From Amycolatopsis nalaikhensis (GTDB lineage: Bacteria > Actinomycetota > Actinomycetes > Mycobacteriales > Pseudonocardiaceae), in assembly GCF_030264295.1 (NCBI RefSeq), contig NZ_CP127173.1, positions 5,897,501 to 5,961,500 on the forward strand: 64,000 bases of DNA. The letters are read 5' to 3'. Shown piece after piece: positions 16,413 to 26,420 of this stretch (positions within the stretch are counted from its first letter, which is position 1; each line of letters starts with the position of its first letter). The position numbers and the translations under genes are program-made. The notes under the pieces were generated by a model that saw only the letters and a list, made by a program, of their open reading frames with translations, was not told the origin of the DNA and ran no database searches.

Positions 16413-16651
16413 TTAGCCCGAAGCTCGCTGATCAACGCATCTCTCTCGGAGTTACCCGCCGCCGGGCGCGCGATCAGCTCAGCAAGTGCATCATGCGTTG
16501 GCTTCGACATGAAACCCTTGTTCCCCAACGCAAGCAATTAGGCCACGCGTTCGCCGAACAAATCACGCCGGGATTTGCCGACTGCCTCGGCGCAGACCGA
16601 GCGAAATTCGACTTCCGGGAAAGGTGTGCTTCGCCAGGGAGCTCGGCGGCC

Positions 16652-16683
16652 GCGGGCGGGCCGCGCCGGTGTGGCCCGCCCGC
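16652..16683 (-). terminator. Terminator of the M1 peptidase gene
   Basis: GCGGGCGGGCC (16652-16662) pairs with 16673-16683 around a 10-base loop, 10 bases beyond the stop codon of the peptidase gene read on the minus strand. Confidence 0.75.
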
Positions 16684-16693
16684 CGCCGCGAGG

Positions 16694-18823
16694 TCAGCTG
16701 GCGGGGTGGATCTTCCCGGACAGCGTGACGGGTGTTCCGGAGCCGACTGTGACCGTGCCGTCGGAGTGCGAGCCGAACGTTGCCGTGTCCGCGGAGACTG
16801 CGACCTGGATCGTCCGGTGGTCGATGCCGGCGGGTGCGATGCCGGGGAGGTTGAGCCTGATCGCGTTGAGCACCACCAGCACTCGGCCTTCGTCCTCAAC
16901 CCGGACGTTGAGCTGACGGGCGTCGCCGCTGGGTTCGAGCAGGGCGGTGGCGAAGCCGGTGAACCGGAATCCGGTGGGCGCGACGAAGCGCTGTTCGACG
17001 TCGGCAGAGACCGGCATGCCCTTGGGTGCGGTGAACGACACGGTCATCACGGTGGTCGTGCCGGCCTGTGCGTCCGGGGTGAACGTCTGCTCCGCCTTGA
17101 GTGCGGACGCGCCTGCCGGGATCAGGGTGAAGGCGACAGGTTTGGACGACCGGGACCGCTGACCGGCGGAGCCGGCGGCTGTGGCCGTCAGTTTGTGCGG
17201 GCCGACACCAAGGTCGACTGGCAGTGTCGTGCGCCAGGTGCCTTCCGGTGACGTCGTAGCTTCGGCCACTGCGTGGCCGTCGACGGCCACTCTTACCCGA
17301 TCGCCTTTCCCGGCGGTGCCGCTGACTTCGGTGCCGGGTTGCACGGTCGCCCCGTCCGCCGGCGTCGACACGACTGGCGCTGGTTTCAGGTCGCCCGGGT
17401 AGAGGTATTCCGGTGCGGGCTTGTCGTTGCCGTAGATCCAGGCGTCGAAGAAGCCCTGCAGATTCTTGTGCGACACCGTTTCGACGTAGCGCTGGAACTG
17501 CTGCATGCTGGCGTTTCCGTCGCGATGCAGGGCGGGCCAGGTCTTGAGCACCTGGTCGAACGCGGTCTGCCCGATGTACTTGCGCAGCGCGTGCACCATG
17601 ACCGGGCCCTTGCGGTACACGCCCGGGTAGTAGAACTCGTTGCCCGGGCCCATGTCATACAGCTTGGGCGCCCAGAACCAGTCGCCGGGCGCGGAGACCT
17701 CCTTGAGGTACTCGGCGTCGAGGTCTTTGCCGTTCTTGGCTTGATCCCACAGCCACGTAGCGTAGGAAGCGAAGCATTCGTTGAGGCAGATGTCCTTCCA
17801 TCGGTCGACGGACACCGAGTCGCCCCACCACTGGTGGGCGTTCTCGTGCACGATCGTGTCGACGTCGCCCATCCTGCTAGAGTAGGTTGGGCGGCTCAGC
17901 GTTTCGAGTGAGAAGTCGATCTGCGCGTCGGGGTAGATGCCGCCGGCGGCGTCCACCGGGTATTTGCCGAACTTCGATTCGAGGAAGTCGAGGACTTCAG
18001 GCAGTTTCGCGTCGGCCTGTTTGGTCGGCTCCGGCGTGCCGGGGGCGAACGCGCTGATGATCGGGGTGCCGTCGGCGCGCTGGCGCTTGCTGAACTCGAA
18101 CTTGTCGATCGCGATCGTGGTCAGGTACGGCACGGCCGGCGTGCTCTCAGACCAGACATGTGTCGTGCCCGCGGCGGTTTTGAAGGTGCCTGCCTCGCGG
18201 CCGTTGCCGATCACGCCCCACCCGTCCGGGACCGTGACCGACAGCCGGAACTGTGCCTTGTCACGTGGGGTGTCGTTGACCGGATACCAGGTGGTGGCCG
18301 ATTTCGGCTCGCCCGCCACGAACACGCCGCCGGACTTGGTGTACTGCCAGCCGTTCGGGCCGAGGCCCGGGGCGTCGATCGCTTGCGGGACACCGTGGTA
18401 AGCGACCTCGGCGGTGAAGCGCAGGCCGCGCACGAGGGGGTTGGCCGGGGTGATCACGAGTTCGTGGTCGCCGGTGCGGGAGAACTGCGCCGGTAGTCCG
18501 TTGACCTTCACCGAGTCGACGGTCAGGCCCTTGAGGTCGAGGTTGAACGAGCTGAGCGACTGGGTCGCGGTCGCCTTGACCGTTTGCAGGCCGGTCAGCT
18601 CGCGGCTGTTCGGTGCGTAGGTGACTTTGAGGTCGTAGTCGGACACGTCGTATCCGCCGTTGCCATCTTGGGGGTAGTAGCTGTCTCCGGCGCCGTCCGC
18701 GCCGGGGGCGGGCTGGTCTCCGCCGATCTGTCCGGCGGAGGCGACGCCCGCACCGAGCGTCAGCGCGGTGACGGCGGCCGCCACGGCCGCTACCGGACGG
18801 CGCCAGCGAGGTGGTGCAGTCAT
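16694..18823 (-). CDS. Secreted M1-family zinc metallopeptidase
   Basis: A 709-residue exported aminopeptidase-type enzyme. Residues 1-30 are a Sec signal peptide ending GVASA. The N-terminal beta domain is followed by the M1 zinc site: His326, Glu327 and His330 in HENAHQWW, and Glu349 in CLNECF. The usual GAMEN substrate loop is replaced by SLETLSRPTY, a variation I associate with secreted actinobacterial members. A Tyr in FYYPGVYRKG could be the transition-state residue. After residue ~490 there is an Ig-like domain (STPADGATVQPG) and a further beta-rich domain, probably for substrate or wall contact. It ends without a sorting signal and is followed by its own terminator. Confidence 0.92.
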   Translation of the reverse strand: MTAPPRWRRPVAAVAAAVTALTLGAGVASAGQIGGDQPAPGADGAGDSYYPQDGNGGYDVSDYDLKVTYAPNSRELTGLQTVKATATQSLSSFNLDLKGLTVDSVKVNGLPAQFSRTGDHELVITPANPLVRGLRFTAEVAYHGVPQAIDAPGLGPNGWQYTKSGGVFVAGEPKSATTWYPVNDTPRDKAQFRLSVTVPDGWGVIGNGREAGTFKTAAGTTHVWSESTPAVPYLTTIAIDKFEFSKRQRADGTPIISAFAPGTPEPTKQADAKLPEVLDFLESKFGKYPVDAAGGIYPDAQIDFSLETLSRPTYSSRMGDVDTIVHENAHQWWGDSVSVDRWKDICLNECFASYATWLWDQAKNGKDLDAEYLKEVSAPGDWFWAPKLYDMGPGNEFYYPGVYRKGPVMVHALRKYIGQTAFDQVLKTWPALHRDGNASMQQFQRYVETVSHKNLQGFFDAWIYGNDKPAPEYLYPGDLKPAPVVSTPADGATVQPGTEVSGTAGKGDRVRVAVDGHAVAEATTSPEGTWRTTLPVDLGVGPHKLTATAAGSAGQRSRSSKPVAFTLIPAGASALKAEQTFTPDAQAGTTTVMTVSFTAPKGMPVSADVEQRFVAPTGFRFTGFATALLEPSGDARQLNVRVEDEGRVLVVLNAIRLNLPGIAPAGIDHRTIQVAVSADTATFGSHSDGTVTVGSGTPVTLSGKIHPAS

Positions 18824-19066
18824 GAACACTCCTGATCGTGGTGAATGAATTGTTCCTCCGGTGCGAAACGGGCCCGCGCCCGTAACGTCGCCGGAGACTG
18901 GAACCGCCCAGTCCCCGGCGACGCTTGTCCGACTGATTTCAGGCTGTCCCGACAATCGGACCGCCGTCGGCATGTGCCTCGCCGGGTGGCGAGACTTGCA
19001 GTAAACCCGTGTGGTCCAGCCGAGGGCAGACCGCTCGGCGGACTGTTCCGCGGGCGGACGGCGGGG

Positions 19067-20203
19067 TCAGTGCGCGGCGTTCTGCGTGCGCATCAGCTTC
19101 GGGTATTGCTGCTGAAACCGCTCGATGATCTTGGCGGAAGGGACGATCTGGTTCGGGTTGAATTGCTTGAGGGCTTGCTGCTCACCCCACGCTCCGGCGG
19201 CCTTGCGCTGTTCAGGGGTGCCGTGGCTGTGCTCGCAGTCGCCGATCGACGCGTTGAGATAGGTGACTTCCTGCTGGGCGCGGGCGTCCCAGGCCTCGCC
19301 CTTGGCGTGGGCGAGGAAGTAGCCGGCGTATGCGTCCGGGCCCATTTCGCCGGACTCGTCGCCCGGAAAGTTGCCGTTGGCGAAGTCGACCTGGTGGCCG
19401 TACTCGTGCCCGAGGACTGCTTCTACCGAGACGTCGTCGAAGCCGGAGCGGTTGTTCACGTTGAGCAGGCCGTCGCCGAGCGTGATGCGCTTTCCGCCGG
19501 GGTTGTCGGCGTCATACGAGTACGCGTTAAGGGACAACAGTGGGTTCCGGCCACCCTGCAATACAGGGATCTCGTTGGTCACCTTGGTCGCCAATTCACC
19601 GGCCTCCGCCGCGCGTGCCGGGTCGAAGCCGAGCGCGAACGTCTGCGTCATCTTCTCCGGACTGCCCGCGTCGGTGCCCTTCATCGCGACCAGTTGGATG
19701 TTCCAGCTCTCGATGTTCCAGAACCCGCGGAGCTTGTCGATCGCCGCGGTGGCGCGGGGTGTGTACTGACCATCGGTGCCGAAGACCTGCGGGCTTTTGT
19801 CTGTGGCGACTGTGCTCGCGTAAAGTTCGACAAGCCTGCTGAGCGCCCCGGCCGCGTCGAGCTCCGTCTCAGTGAGGTGCTCTGCGAGTTTGTCTACCTC
19901 GGTGAGTAGTGACCCCTGGGTGCAGTCCGGACTCCCAGCCACTGCGGGGCTGGACTTCTTGCCGGGCTCCGGGATCGGGGAAGCGAGCAGCGGCTTGCTG
20001 TTGCTCAGCACCTTGGCTGGCCGCGGTGTCTGAAGCAGATCGGCGACCTCCTGGTACAGCCGGTCGACGTCCTGCTCCACAGACGAGACATTCGCCGCGG
20101 ACGGCTCGGCCGCGGCCGCAGGAACGGCCGTGGCCGTCACGAGCGCCGCGAGAGCGCCGACGGCGACGAACGCCCGTCCGAGAATTCGGGTCTGTTTGGG
20201 CAC
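19067..20203 (-). CDS. Secreted HExxH metalloprotease-like protein
   Basis: A 378-residue exported protein with a signal peptide ending AVPAAAAEP near residue 34. A zinc-protease motif is at residues 266-270 (LGHEYGHQVDF), with further acidic residues in GEMGPDAYAGYFLAHAKGEAWDARAQQE downstream; one of these could be the third ligand. I do not recognise a named family. The GTG start at 20203 has GGAGAGG at 6 bases. It is divergent from the tripeptidyl-peptidase-like gene and downstream of no other gene on its strand. Confidence 0.8.
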   Translation of the reverse strand: MPKQTRILGRAFVAVGALAALVTATAVPAAAAEPSAANVSSVEQDVDRLYQEVADLLQTPRPAKVLSNSKPLLASPIPEPGKKSSPAVAGSPDCTQGSLLTEVDKLAEHLTETELDAAGALSRLVELYASTVATDKSPQVFGTDGQYTPRATAAIDKLRGFWNIESWNIQLVAMKGTDAGSPEKMTQTFALGFDPARAAEAGELATKVTNEIPVLQGGRNPLLSLNAYSYDADNPGGKRITLGDGLLNVNNRSGFDDVSVEAVLGHEYGHQVDFANGNFPGDESGEMGPDAYAGYFLAHAKGEAWDARAQQEVTYLNASIGDCEHSHGTPEQRKAAGAWGEQQALKQFNPNQIVPSAKIIERFQQQYPKLMRTQNAAH

Positions 20204-20634
20204 GAGAAACCTCTCCTCTGATTCACCTGCACGAAGCAATCACCGTAAAACGGTCCGTCAGTAAACCGATGGCGAAGAGAAAGAAACCACTATGTCGGGG
20301 GGGAACTTTGGTATGGCGTTCGGGCACAGGAGACAGCTTTGGGTCAACGTCTGCCGAGTTTGTCGTGAAATAAATAACGTCTGTATGATGATTTTTACAC
20401 ACTTTCCGTCTGGGATAATCGCGGTGTCCGATTCGGGACACGCGGCGTGAATAAATCATCGTCTACTCGTTGTATGCTTCACCTGACAGCTGGCAACCAG
20501 TCCGAGTAGGGTTCGTGAACCCGCGGCTAAACGGCGAGAAGCGCGCGGACCGGCAGGCGAGCTTCTCGTTATCTCGGGGAGGTCCTGAAGCAGGGGGTTG
20601 TCCCGATGTCTGGTTCGCTACTTGAGGAGTGTGG
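20204..20634. promoter_or_regulatory. Divergent promoter region between two secreted protease genes
   Basis: A 430-base non-coding gap with a conspicuously AT-rich centre (about 20360-20470). It should contain promoters for both flanking genes. I could not fix -10/-35 boxes with confidence. Confidence 0.35.
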
Positions 20635-22350
20635 ATGAAAGTACCGAAGAAAGCATTCCTGGCCGCCCTGGCCGCCGCCGTGTTGTCGGGCTCTTTGGTC
20701 CTTGTCGCGAATGCTCCGGCCAGTGCGGCCGAGGGTGCTCCTCCGGTGGCGGCGAGGTACCTCGACCAGCAGATCGCGTGGGGTGATTGTCCTGGTATCA
20801 GCAAAACCCTCGCGGCGGCGTCGCCGGTGCCGCTCCGGCAGAAATGTGGGACGTTCGTCGCACCCAAGGACTACCATCACCAGGATCTGGGGGACATCAA
20901 GGTCGGCATCACTCGGGTCAGCAAGGACGACCAGTTCGGGCCGAAGCGCCAGCTGTTCATCAACCCAGGGGGACCGGGCGGCGCCGGGTTCCCCTTCCCG
21001 GCGAGTACGGCAATCGGGCAACCGCAATTGCTGGTCGACCATGACTTCGTAGCGGTGGACCCGCGCGGGACCGGGCTGGGAACGCGGGTGGACTGCGACG
21101 ACGTGCAGGCGGCGGCCGACTCGCGAGATCTGTCCGATGCTGCGATCACCAAGGCGCGTGCGGACGCGAAGAGGTGGGTTGCCGACTGTGCCGCGAAGCA
21201 CGGCGACATTCTGCCCTATATCACCACGGAGCAGACCGTTCGCGACATGGACCTGGGTAGGGTGCTGCTGGGTGCGCAGAAGATCGATTACCAGGGCACT
21301 TCCGCCGGAACATGGCTCGGCGCCCAGTATCAGAAAGTCTTCCCGGACCGAGCCGGCAGGTTCGTCCTCGATTCCAACGCGCAGTTCTCCGAGTCCTGGC
21401 AAACCACGTTCGAGATGCAGCCCATGGCGTTTCAGCGGCGGTTCGACGAGCAGTTCCTCCCGTGGCTGTCCCGGCACGACGCCAATTACGGCCTCGGCGA
21501 TACCCCGGACAAGGTCAAGGAGACCTACGAGGCGATCCGTGTGGCCGCCGGCCAAGGCAAACTGGGCAAGCGGACGCCGAACGACCTCGACAACGCCGTG
21601 ACGCGTTCGCTCTACAGCTCGACGAACTTTCCGGGGGTGGGGAGTGTGCTTCAAACGTTGAATAAAGCGGTCCAGAGCGACAAGCCGGTGGATGACAGCA
21701 GTGACCTGCTCTCCCAGATCCTAGGCGTGGTTAAAAGGGTCTTCCCCGACACCAATCCGCCCACCGAATCCGACACGGTGTTCACTGCGATCACGTGCAA
21801 TGACACCGCCTGGCGCGGAGAGGACTACTGGGTTGAGTTCGCCAGGAAGCAGGCCAAGGACAATCCGCTGCTCGCCCCTGGGCTCGCCGTTTCTCCCTGC
21901 AACTACTGGCCCTACCAGCCGGTCGGGCTGACGCCGGTGACCGGCCAGACCGCGCTGGGCGCACTGATGTTGCAGGACACCCTCGACCCGGCGACCGCCT
22001 ACGAGGGAGCGCTCGCGGCTCATCGGAGCAACCCCGCCACTCGCATGGTGACTGTGATCAACGCGGGAGACCACGGGGTGGCCGGACACAACTCGTGTGC
22101 TGACGTCGTGGTGAACCGATACCTGCAGCAAGGGGTGCTGCCGGGGAACGACGTGGTCTGCCAGGGTGTGCCGATGGCGGACGTGCCCTCCCTGGCTGCA
22201 CCGATGGCCGCAGAGCCGCGCGTGTACGAAGCAGGACCACAGCTGCCCGGTGCCCTTCCGGCTACTGATGACAGCAGGGCGCCCAGCTTGGTGCAGCAGA
22301 TCAACAGCTTGTTGACGGCCCTCGCTACCCGATCCTGGAGTTTTGTCTGA
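20635..22350 (+). CDS. Secreted alpha/beta-hydrolase, tripeptidyl aminopeptidase (Tap/SlpD) type
   Basis: A 571-residue exported serine peptidase. The signal peptide ends ANAPASAA at about residue 32. The oxyanion-side motif NPGGPGGAG is present. The nucleophile is Ser223 in YQGTSAGTW, the acid is probably Asp451 in TLDPATAYEGA, and the base is His480 in AGDHGVAGHN. The C-terminal TAP-like domain has paired Cys (CADVV...VCQGV). The start ATG 20635 has GAGGAG at 5 bases. Members release N-terminal tripeptides from extracellular proteins. Confidence 0.93.
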   Translation: MKVPKKAFLAALAAAVLSGSLVLVANAPASAAEGAPPVAARYLDQQIAWGDCPGISKTLAAASPVPLRQKCGTFVAPKDYHHQDLGDIKVGITRVSKDDQFGPKRQLFINPGGPGGAGFPFPASTAIGQPQLLVDHDFVAVDPRGTGLGTRVDCDDVQAAADSRDLSDAAITKARADAKRWVADCAAKHGDILPYITTEQTVRDMDLGRVLLGAQKIDYQGTSAGTWLGAQYQKVFPDRAGRFVLDSNAQFSESWQTTFEMQPMAFQRRFDEQFLPWLSRHDANYGLGDTPDKVKETYEAIRVAAGQGKLGKRTPNDLDNAVTRSLYSSTNFPGVGSVLQTLNKAVQSDKPVDDSSDLLSQILGVVKRVFPDTNPPTESDTVFTAITCNDTAWRGEDYWVEFARKQAKDNPLLAPGLAVSPCNYWPYQPVGLTPVTGQTALGALMLQDTLDPATAYEGALAAHRSNPATRMVTVINAGDHGVAGHNSCADVVVNRYLQQGVLPGNDVVCQGVPMADVPSLAAPMAAEPRVYEAGPQLPGALPATDDSRAPSLVQQINSLLTALATRSWSFV

Positions 22351-22430
22351 TTCGATAGCTGACCGCGCGGGCGGCCCGGCCGGTGCCGTTGCGGTGTCGA
22401 GCGCGATGACCGATGCGGCAATCGAGCTGC

Positions 22431-22472
22431 CCCAGGAGAGGCCCGGCCAGGAATTCACGGGCCTTTCCTGGG
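22431..22472 (+). terminator. Terminator after tripeptidyl peptidase gene
   Basis: CCCAGGAGAGGCCCG (22431-22445) pairs with 22458-22472, all positions matching except one G-U pair, around a 12-base loop; about 80 bases after the stop codon. Confidence 0.7.
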
Positions 22473-22676
22473 GCAGCGTTGCGTTGGCGGCCTGATCCGC
22501 GGCCGCGTCATCGAGCGACGCTGCGTGACCCCCGGGCCGTCGCTGCCGGGGATGTCCGGGTCTGCTTGCATCGCTGTATCCAGCTGGCGCCGACTACGTC
22601 AGGTATGCTCGCGTCAGGCCTAAATGTGACAAAGATTCATGTCTGATGGCCGTCCACCTGCGACCGAGGAGTGGCC

Positions 22677-24030
22677 ATGGCGGACCGACCTGCGGACCGG
22701 CCTTCGCGAGACGCGGTCCGGCCTGACCAGTCGGTCGTCGACGATCCGGCGGCGCGGCTGTGGCTGCTGCGCACCCCACTGAGCGGGTACGTGCTGATGC
22801 TGGACTCCACTGACGTCCCGCGCGCAGTCCATGGGGGAGTCCCGCTGACGCTGGAGCAGGCGCGCGGCATCGCGGTGCCCGAGCGGAGGCCTGACAGCGG
22901 GGACCCCGGGCCCGATCCCGGCGCGCAGGAATACGCGGTCGAGGGCGGCACACGGAGCGACGCTCCCTCGCTGCAACTGCGGTATGAGGACGGCGGCTGG
23001 GGGGTCTCGCATTCGGCGGCGTGGTCGTTGCCGGTGCTCGGCGGGTACCGGGTCCACCAGGTGAGCGGTGCCCAGGGCAGCGAGTTCAAGCTGCGGCGCA
23101 CCGAACTGGCCATCGGCGAGATGGCGTTCACCAGCCGGCTCGGGCACACCGGGCACCGCGTCGACCCGTGGTCGATGATCGACGACGGTACCGCGGCCGA
23201 GGAGCACGGCGAGGTGTGGAGCGGCGTGCTCGCATGGAGCGGGAGCCGGCGGATCACGCTCAGCCGCGACCCTGCCGGTCGAGCCGGGTTCACCGGCGGG
23301 CCTACTTGGCGGCTCGATCCGGGTGCCGAGCTGGAGACGCGAGTGTTCGCCGGGATGTACGCGCCGGACGGGTTCGGCGGGGCCAGCCGCCGCCGGCATC
23401 AGCACATCCGGGGGCACGTGCTGCCCGCGCCGGAGCGGACCCCGCTGAGGCTGTTCAACTCGTGGGAGGCCGACGGCTGGTTCGGCGCCCGCACCGGCGA
23501 GCGGCCCGGACTCGGCGACTGGCAGCCGAGCGTGGAGTTCGGAATCCGGGTCGAACCGGAGATGGTCGACCCCGACAGCGACCTTCCTTTCTCGAAGGGG
23601 GACTTCAAGCGGCCGTTCGCCGGCGCCGGATGGCCGGGGGACGATGACCCGGACCGGCTGTGGATCGACCACGTGCGCGGCGTCTACGCGCTCATCGACC
23701 CCCGGCAACAGCGAGGCGCCCGACTGGATCGGGATCCAGCACGGCTGCAGCGAGCTGCACCGGCTCGGCGAACGCGGAGTGCAGTACTCGGTTTGCGGCC
23801 AAGTGGCGGCGATCGCCTGGCAACCCAGCTGGGCGACCCGGTCGAACGAGCCGCTGCGACTGGTCGGCCTCGACCCGTCGGCGACTTACCGCGAGGAGGA
23901 CGCCGGCCAGGTCCACCACGAAGCCGTGGTCCTGGCGCGCGGGTTGTCCATGATGTTCTTTCACCTCGGCTACCTGCGCGCGCTGCTGCGCCTGGGCAGG
24001 GCAGTCCCGGGTGATCCGGTGCCCGCTTGC
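22677..24030 (+). pseudogene. Collapsed GH36 alpha-galactosidase
   Basis: It begins with a good start (GAGGAG, ATG 22677) and a normal N-terminal GH36 super-sandwich: VHQVSGAQGSEFKLRRTELA, IDDGTAAEEHGEVWSG and so on. In the TIM-barrel part, blocks are missing: FNSWEA runs directly into DGWFGARTGE, and GLGDWQPS into VEFGIRVEPEMVDPDSDL. The region that should carry the KWD nucleophile and SGG acid site is absent. Near 23705 the frame shifts, and the C-terminal piece follows (QYSVCGQVAAIAWQP, LVGLDPSATYREEDAGQ). Intact enzymes are about 700 residues; this one cannot be active. Confidence 0.8.
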
Positions 24031-24142
24031 CCGGTCTCCGTCACTCGGACGAATGACGTGACTCGGTACGGCCCGAGCGACGGGGTTAGCATCGCGCGCC
24101 GACGCGGCACGTCCGGCGGACGAGGAGGGGACGGGGCATCAG

Positions 24143-25351
24143 GTGAAACACTTGCTGTGGCCGGTGCTGGGCAAGGCGCTCTACTGGCGGACCGTTCGCG
24201 TCGGCGGCCGGGCGTTCGCCCTCGCCGCCATCGGCATCGCGGGGATCGTCGTGGGCGGGGTCGTCACGCCGGGCGCGACGAAGGTCCTGGAGGCGTCCGG
24301 CAGCTTTTCGCTGTCAGTCTGGTACGCCGGGCTGATCTTGCTGCAGACGCTGATCTGCATGCACGGGCTGGTGTTTCGCGCGGCCGGCGTGCCCTTCCGG
24401 CAAACGTGGCCGCTGATCGCGGTGACCACGCTGATCGCGTCCTTCGTCGCGATCGTCTTCCACGACGCGCCAGGCCCCGCCGGCTCCATCGCGATGATCT
24501 GCGTGCTCTTGCTCGTCCTTGCGCGTAGTGAGTGGGTATGGGTGGTCTGCGCCGGCATCGGAATGGTCTCGCTCGCGCTGTTCTTGTGGTGGCCGATGCC
24601 CGATTCGTCCAGCCCGAACACCCTTGCGGTCGTGCAGTCCATCGTCGTCGGCGTCGTCGGCGCGATCGCCGTGCGGGCCACGGCGTGGCTGGCCGCCCGC
24701 ACGGTCGAGCTGGCCGCGGCGAACGCCGAGATCTCGCGGCTGACCGTGCAGAAGGAACGCACCCGTATTTCCCGGGATCTGCATGACCGGCTCGGGCACA
24801 ATCTCGTGTCGATCATGCTGCGCACCGAACTGGCGGAGCGGCTCGCGGCGGTCGACACCGCGCAGGCCAGCCGGGAAAGCAAAGCCGCGCATGTGCTGGC
24901 ACAACAAGCCTTGCAGGATATGCGCGGCATCGCGCACGGCACACTGGTCGCCGACCTGGACGCCGAACTCGCCGCGGCGATCGACCTGCTGGAGTCGCGC
25001 GGCGCCGCCTGCCGGATCCGGATCGGCGAACAACCCGAGGGAGCGCTCGCCGAAACGCTGGCCTGGGTGGTCCGGGAAGCGGTGACGAACATCCTGAAAC
25101 ACAGCCAGCCGGTGAACTGCGAGCTGGAGCTGATCCGCGTCGGAGACCGCTTCGAGTTCGTGATCGCCAACGACGGATTGCTCGCGGCAGATTCGGCGGC
25201 ACCCCGGCACGGGCTGGCGGGCATCGCCGAACGGGTCGAGCGTGTCGGCGGGACGTACGACGCTGACACCGACGCCGACGGCGACCGGTTCGAGCTTCGC
25301 GTGACGCTGCCCGCGACCGCTCCGCGACAGGAAACCGGGACTCCCGCCTGA
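24143..25351 (+). CDS. Orphan NarX/DesK-type sensor histidine kinase
   Basis: A 402-residue membrane sensor. Four to six membrane helices lie in the first ~190 residues. Then comes HisKA_3 with phospho-acceptor His in RISRDLHDRLGH, and the HATPase domain with VVREAVTNILKHS (N box) and FVIANDGL (G1). No response regulator gene is next to it. It is a clear paralogue of the frameshifted kinase at 4777-5972, whose regulator is intact, so this kinase might serve that regulator; that is inference. The GTG start at 24143 is favoured because the first helix follows directly. Confidence 0.9.
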   Translation: MKHLLWPVLGKALYWRTVRVGGRAFALAAIGIAGIVVGGVVTPGATKVLEASGSFSLSVWYAGLILLQTLICMHGLVFRAAGVPFRQTWPLIAVTTLIASFVAIVFHDAPGPAGSIAMICVLLLVLARSEWVWVVCAGIGMVSLALFLWWPMPDSSSPNTLAVVQSIVVGVVGAIAVRATAWLAARTVELAAANAEISRLTVQKERTRISRDLHDRLGHNLVSIMLRTELAERLAAVDTAQASRESKAAHVLAQQALQDMRGIAHGTLVADLDAELAAAIDLLESRGAACRIRIGEQPEGALAETLAWVVREAVTNILKHSQPVNCELELIRVGDRFEFVIANDGLLAADSAAPRHGLAGIAERVERVGGTYDADTDADGDRFELRVTLPATAPRQETGTPA

Positions 25352-25529
25352 CTCCGGCCGACCGCAGCGAGCCTGAGCCGTTCATCCGGCCGTCGGAGAA
25401 TGCGGAGGCCTCACCCGAAAAGGGGGGACGCGATCGGGGAAACTTGAACCGCTTTCATGTTTCGTTTACGGTGTTGGTCCGGTCCCCGCATGGGTCTTCA
25501 CACCGAACAGGGCGGGAGGCATGCACCCG

Positions 25530-26420
25530 ATGCTTCGTCTACTGACATTCAACGTGCTGCAGCTCCCGCTCGTCTCGGCCTCCTTTCGCGGCCGCCGCCG
25601 GGCGGATTGGGCCGTGGAGGTCGTGCGCTTCGCCGATCCGGACATTGTGGTCCTGAATGAAGCGTTCGGGTTGTCGCCTGCCGGGCGGCTGGTTTCCCGG
25701 CTGACTCGGCACGGCTATCGTGCTTCGCCACAGATCGGCGCGTTTCGGGGGCGCCGGAAGTGGGACAGCCCGGTGCCTGCGCTCTCGCCGCTGCGGGGGC
25801 TGGTGGGCGGCGGAGTGCGGGTGCTGAGCCGGTACCCGTTCGGGTGGCGTGGGCAGCACCTGTACCGTGCGTTCCATCCGAAAACCCAAGACGCGTTGTG
25901 CCACAAAGGGGTCGCGCTGGTGGAGCTGGACACGCCGATGGGCCGGATCTGGCTGGCCGCGACACATTTGCAGGCCGACGAGCCGCCGATGCCGGTGTCG
26001 GAGACCCGCGAAGTGCGCCTGGAACAGCTCAGGGAGCTGCGTGAATTCGTCACGAGGACGGCGCCGCCGGAGGCACTCGTCTTGCTGGCCGGAGATCTGA
26101 ACGTCGAGTACTACAAATCGGACGCACGCGGTGTCCCCGGCGAGCCCGGCCCGGATCCGACCGAAGCGGCCGAGGCGGTCGGCGGCCGCCTCGAACCGGA
26201 CGGCGGCATGCACGGGTACACGTTCGACAGCAAGCGAAACCTGCTCGTGGCCCGGTCTCAGCCGGGCTATCGCAATGTGCTGGACTATGTGGGCTCGATC
26301 AACGAAAACGGACGGCGGCCGGTCCCGCGGATCACCACCTCCACAGTCGCGTTCGGACCGGGCGGGCCGGCGAGCGACCACAATCCGGTGTTCGCGACCG
26401 TGACCTTGGGGCAGCCATGA
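25530..26420 (+). CDS. Endonuclease/exonuclease/phosphatase-fold phosphodiesterase (sphingomyelinase-like)
   Basis: A 296-residue EEP-superfamily enzyme. Motifs in order: TFNVLQLP, the metal-binding Glu in VVLNEAFG, an ATHLQAD histidine/aspartate motif, LLAGDLNVEYYK and the C-terminal SDHNPVFATV. The overall pattern matches bacterial neutral-sphingomyelinase-like members more than nucleases. No signal peptide is seen. ATG 25530 is preferred over 25521 because GGGAGG lies 10 bases upstream of it but only 1 base from the earlier ATG. The stop overlaps the MFS start (ATGA), so the two genes are coupled. Confidence 0.87.
   Translation: MLRLLTFNVLQLPLVSASFRGRRRADWAVEVVRFADPDIVVLNEAFGLSPAGRLVSRLTRHGYRASPQIGAFRGRRKWDSPVPALSPLRGLVGGGVRVLSRYPFGWRGQHLYRAFHPKTQDALCHKGVALVELDTPMGRIWLAATHLQADEPPMPVSETREVRLEQLRELREFVTRTAPPEALVLLAGDLNVEYYKSDARGVPGEPGPDPTEAAEAVGGRLEPDGGMHGYTFDSKRNLLVARSQPGYRNVLDYVGSINENGRRPVPRITTSTVAFGPGGPASDHNPVFATVTLGQP

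Larger units (their letters stand above)
15465..16510 (-). pseudogene. Small ORF (55 codons) split by IS insertion
   Basis: Removing the IS (15538-16412) and one copy of its TTA target duplication leaves an unbroken minus-strand ORF. It runs from ATG 16510 (MSKPTHDALAELIARP, preceded by AAGGG) through ISELRAK, joined at the target site to AAELEPAVGDEFEEV, to a TAG at 15465. The product would be 55 residues, helical, with an acidic end. It resembles no family I know. It could be a small regulator or peptide precursor. The exact restoration of frame is good evidence that it was a real gene before insertion. Confidence 0.6.

Noticed and set aside
20281..20310. GGGGGGAACTTTGG-like stretch considered as a promoter or riboswitch part
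   Set aside because: No paired elements or conserved riboswitch core could be built around it.
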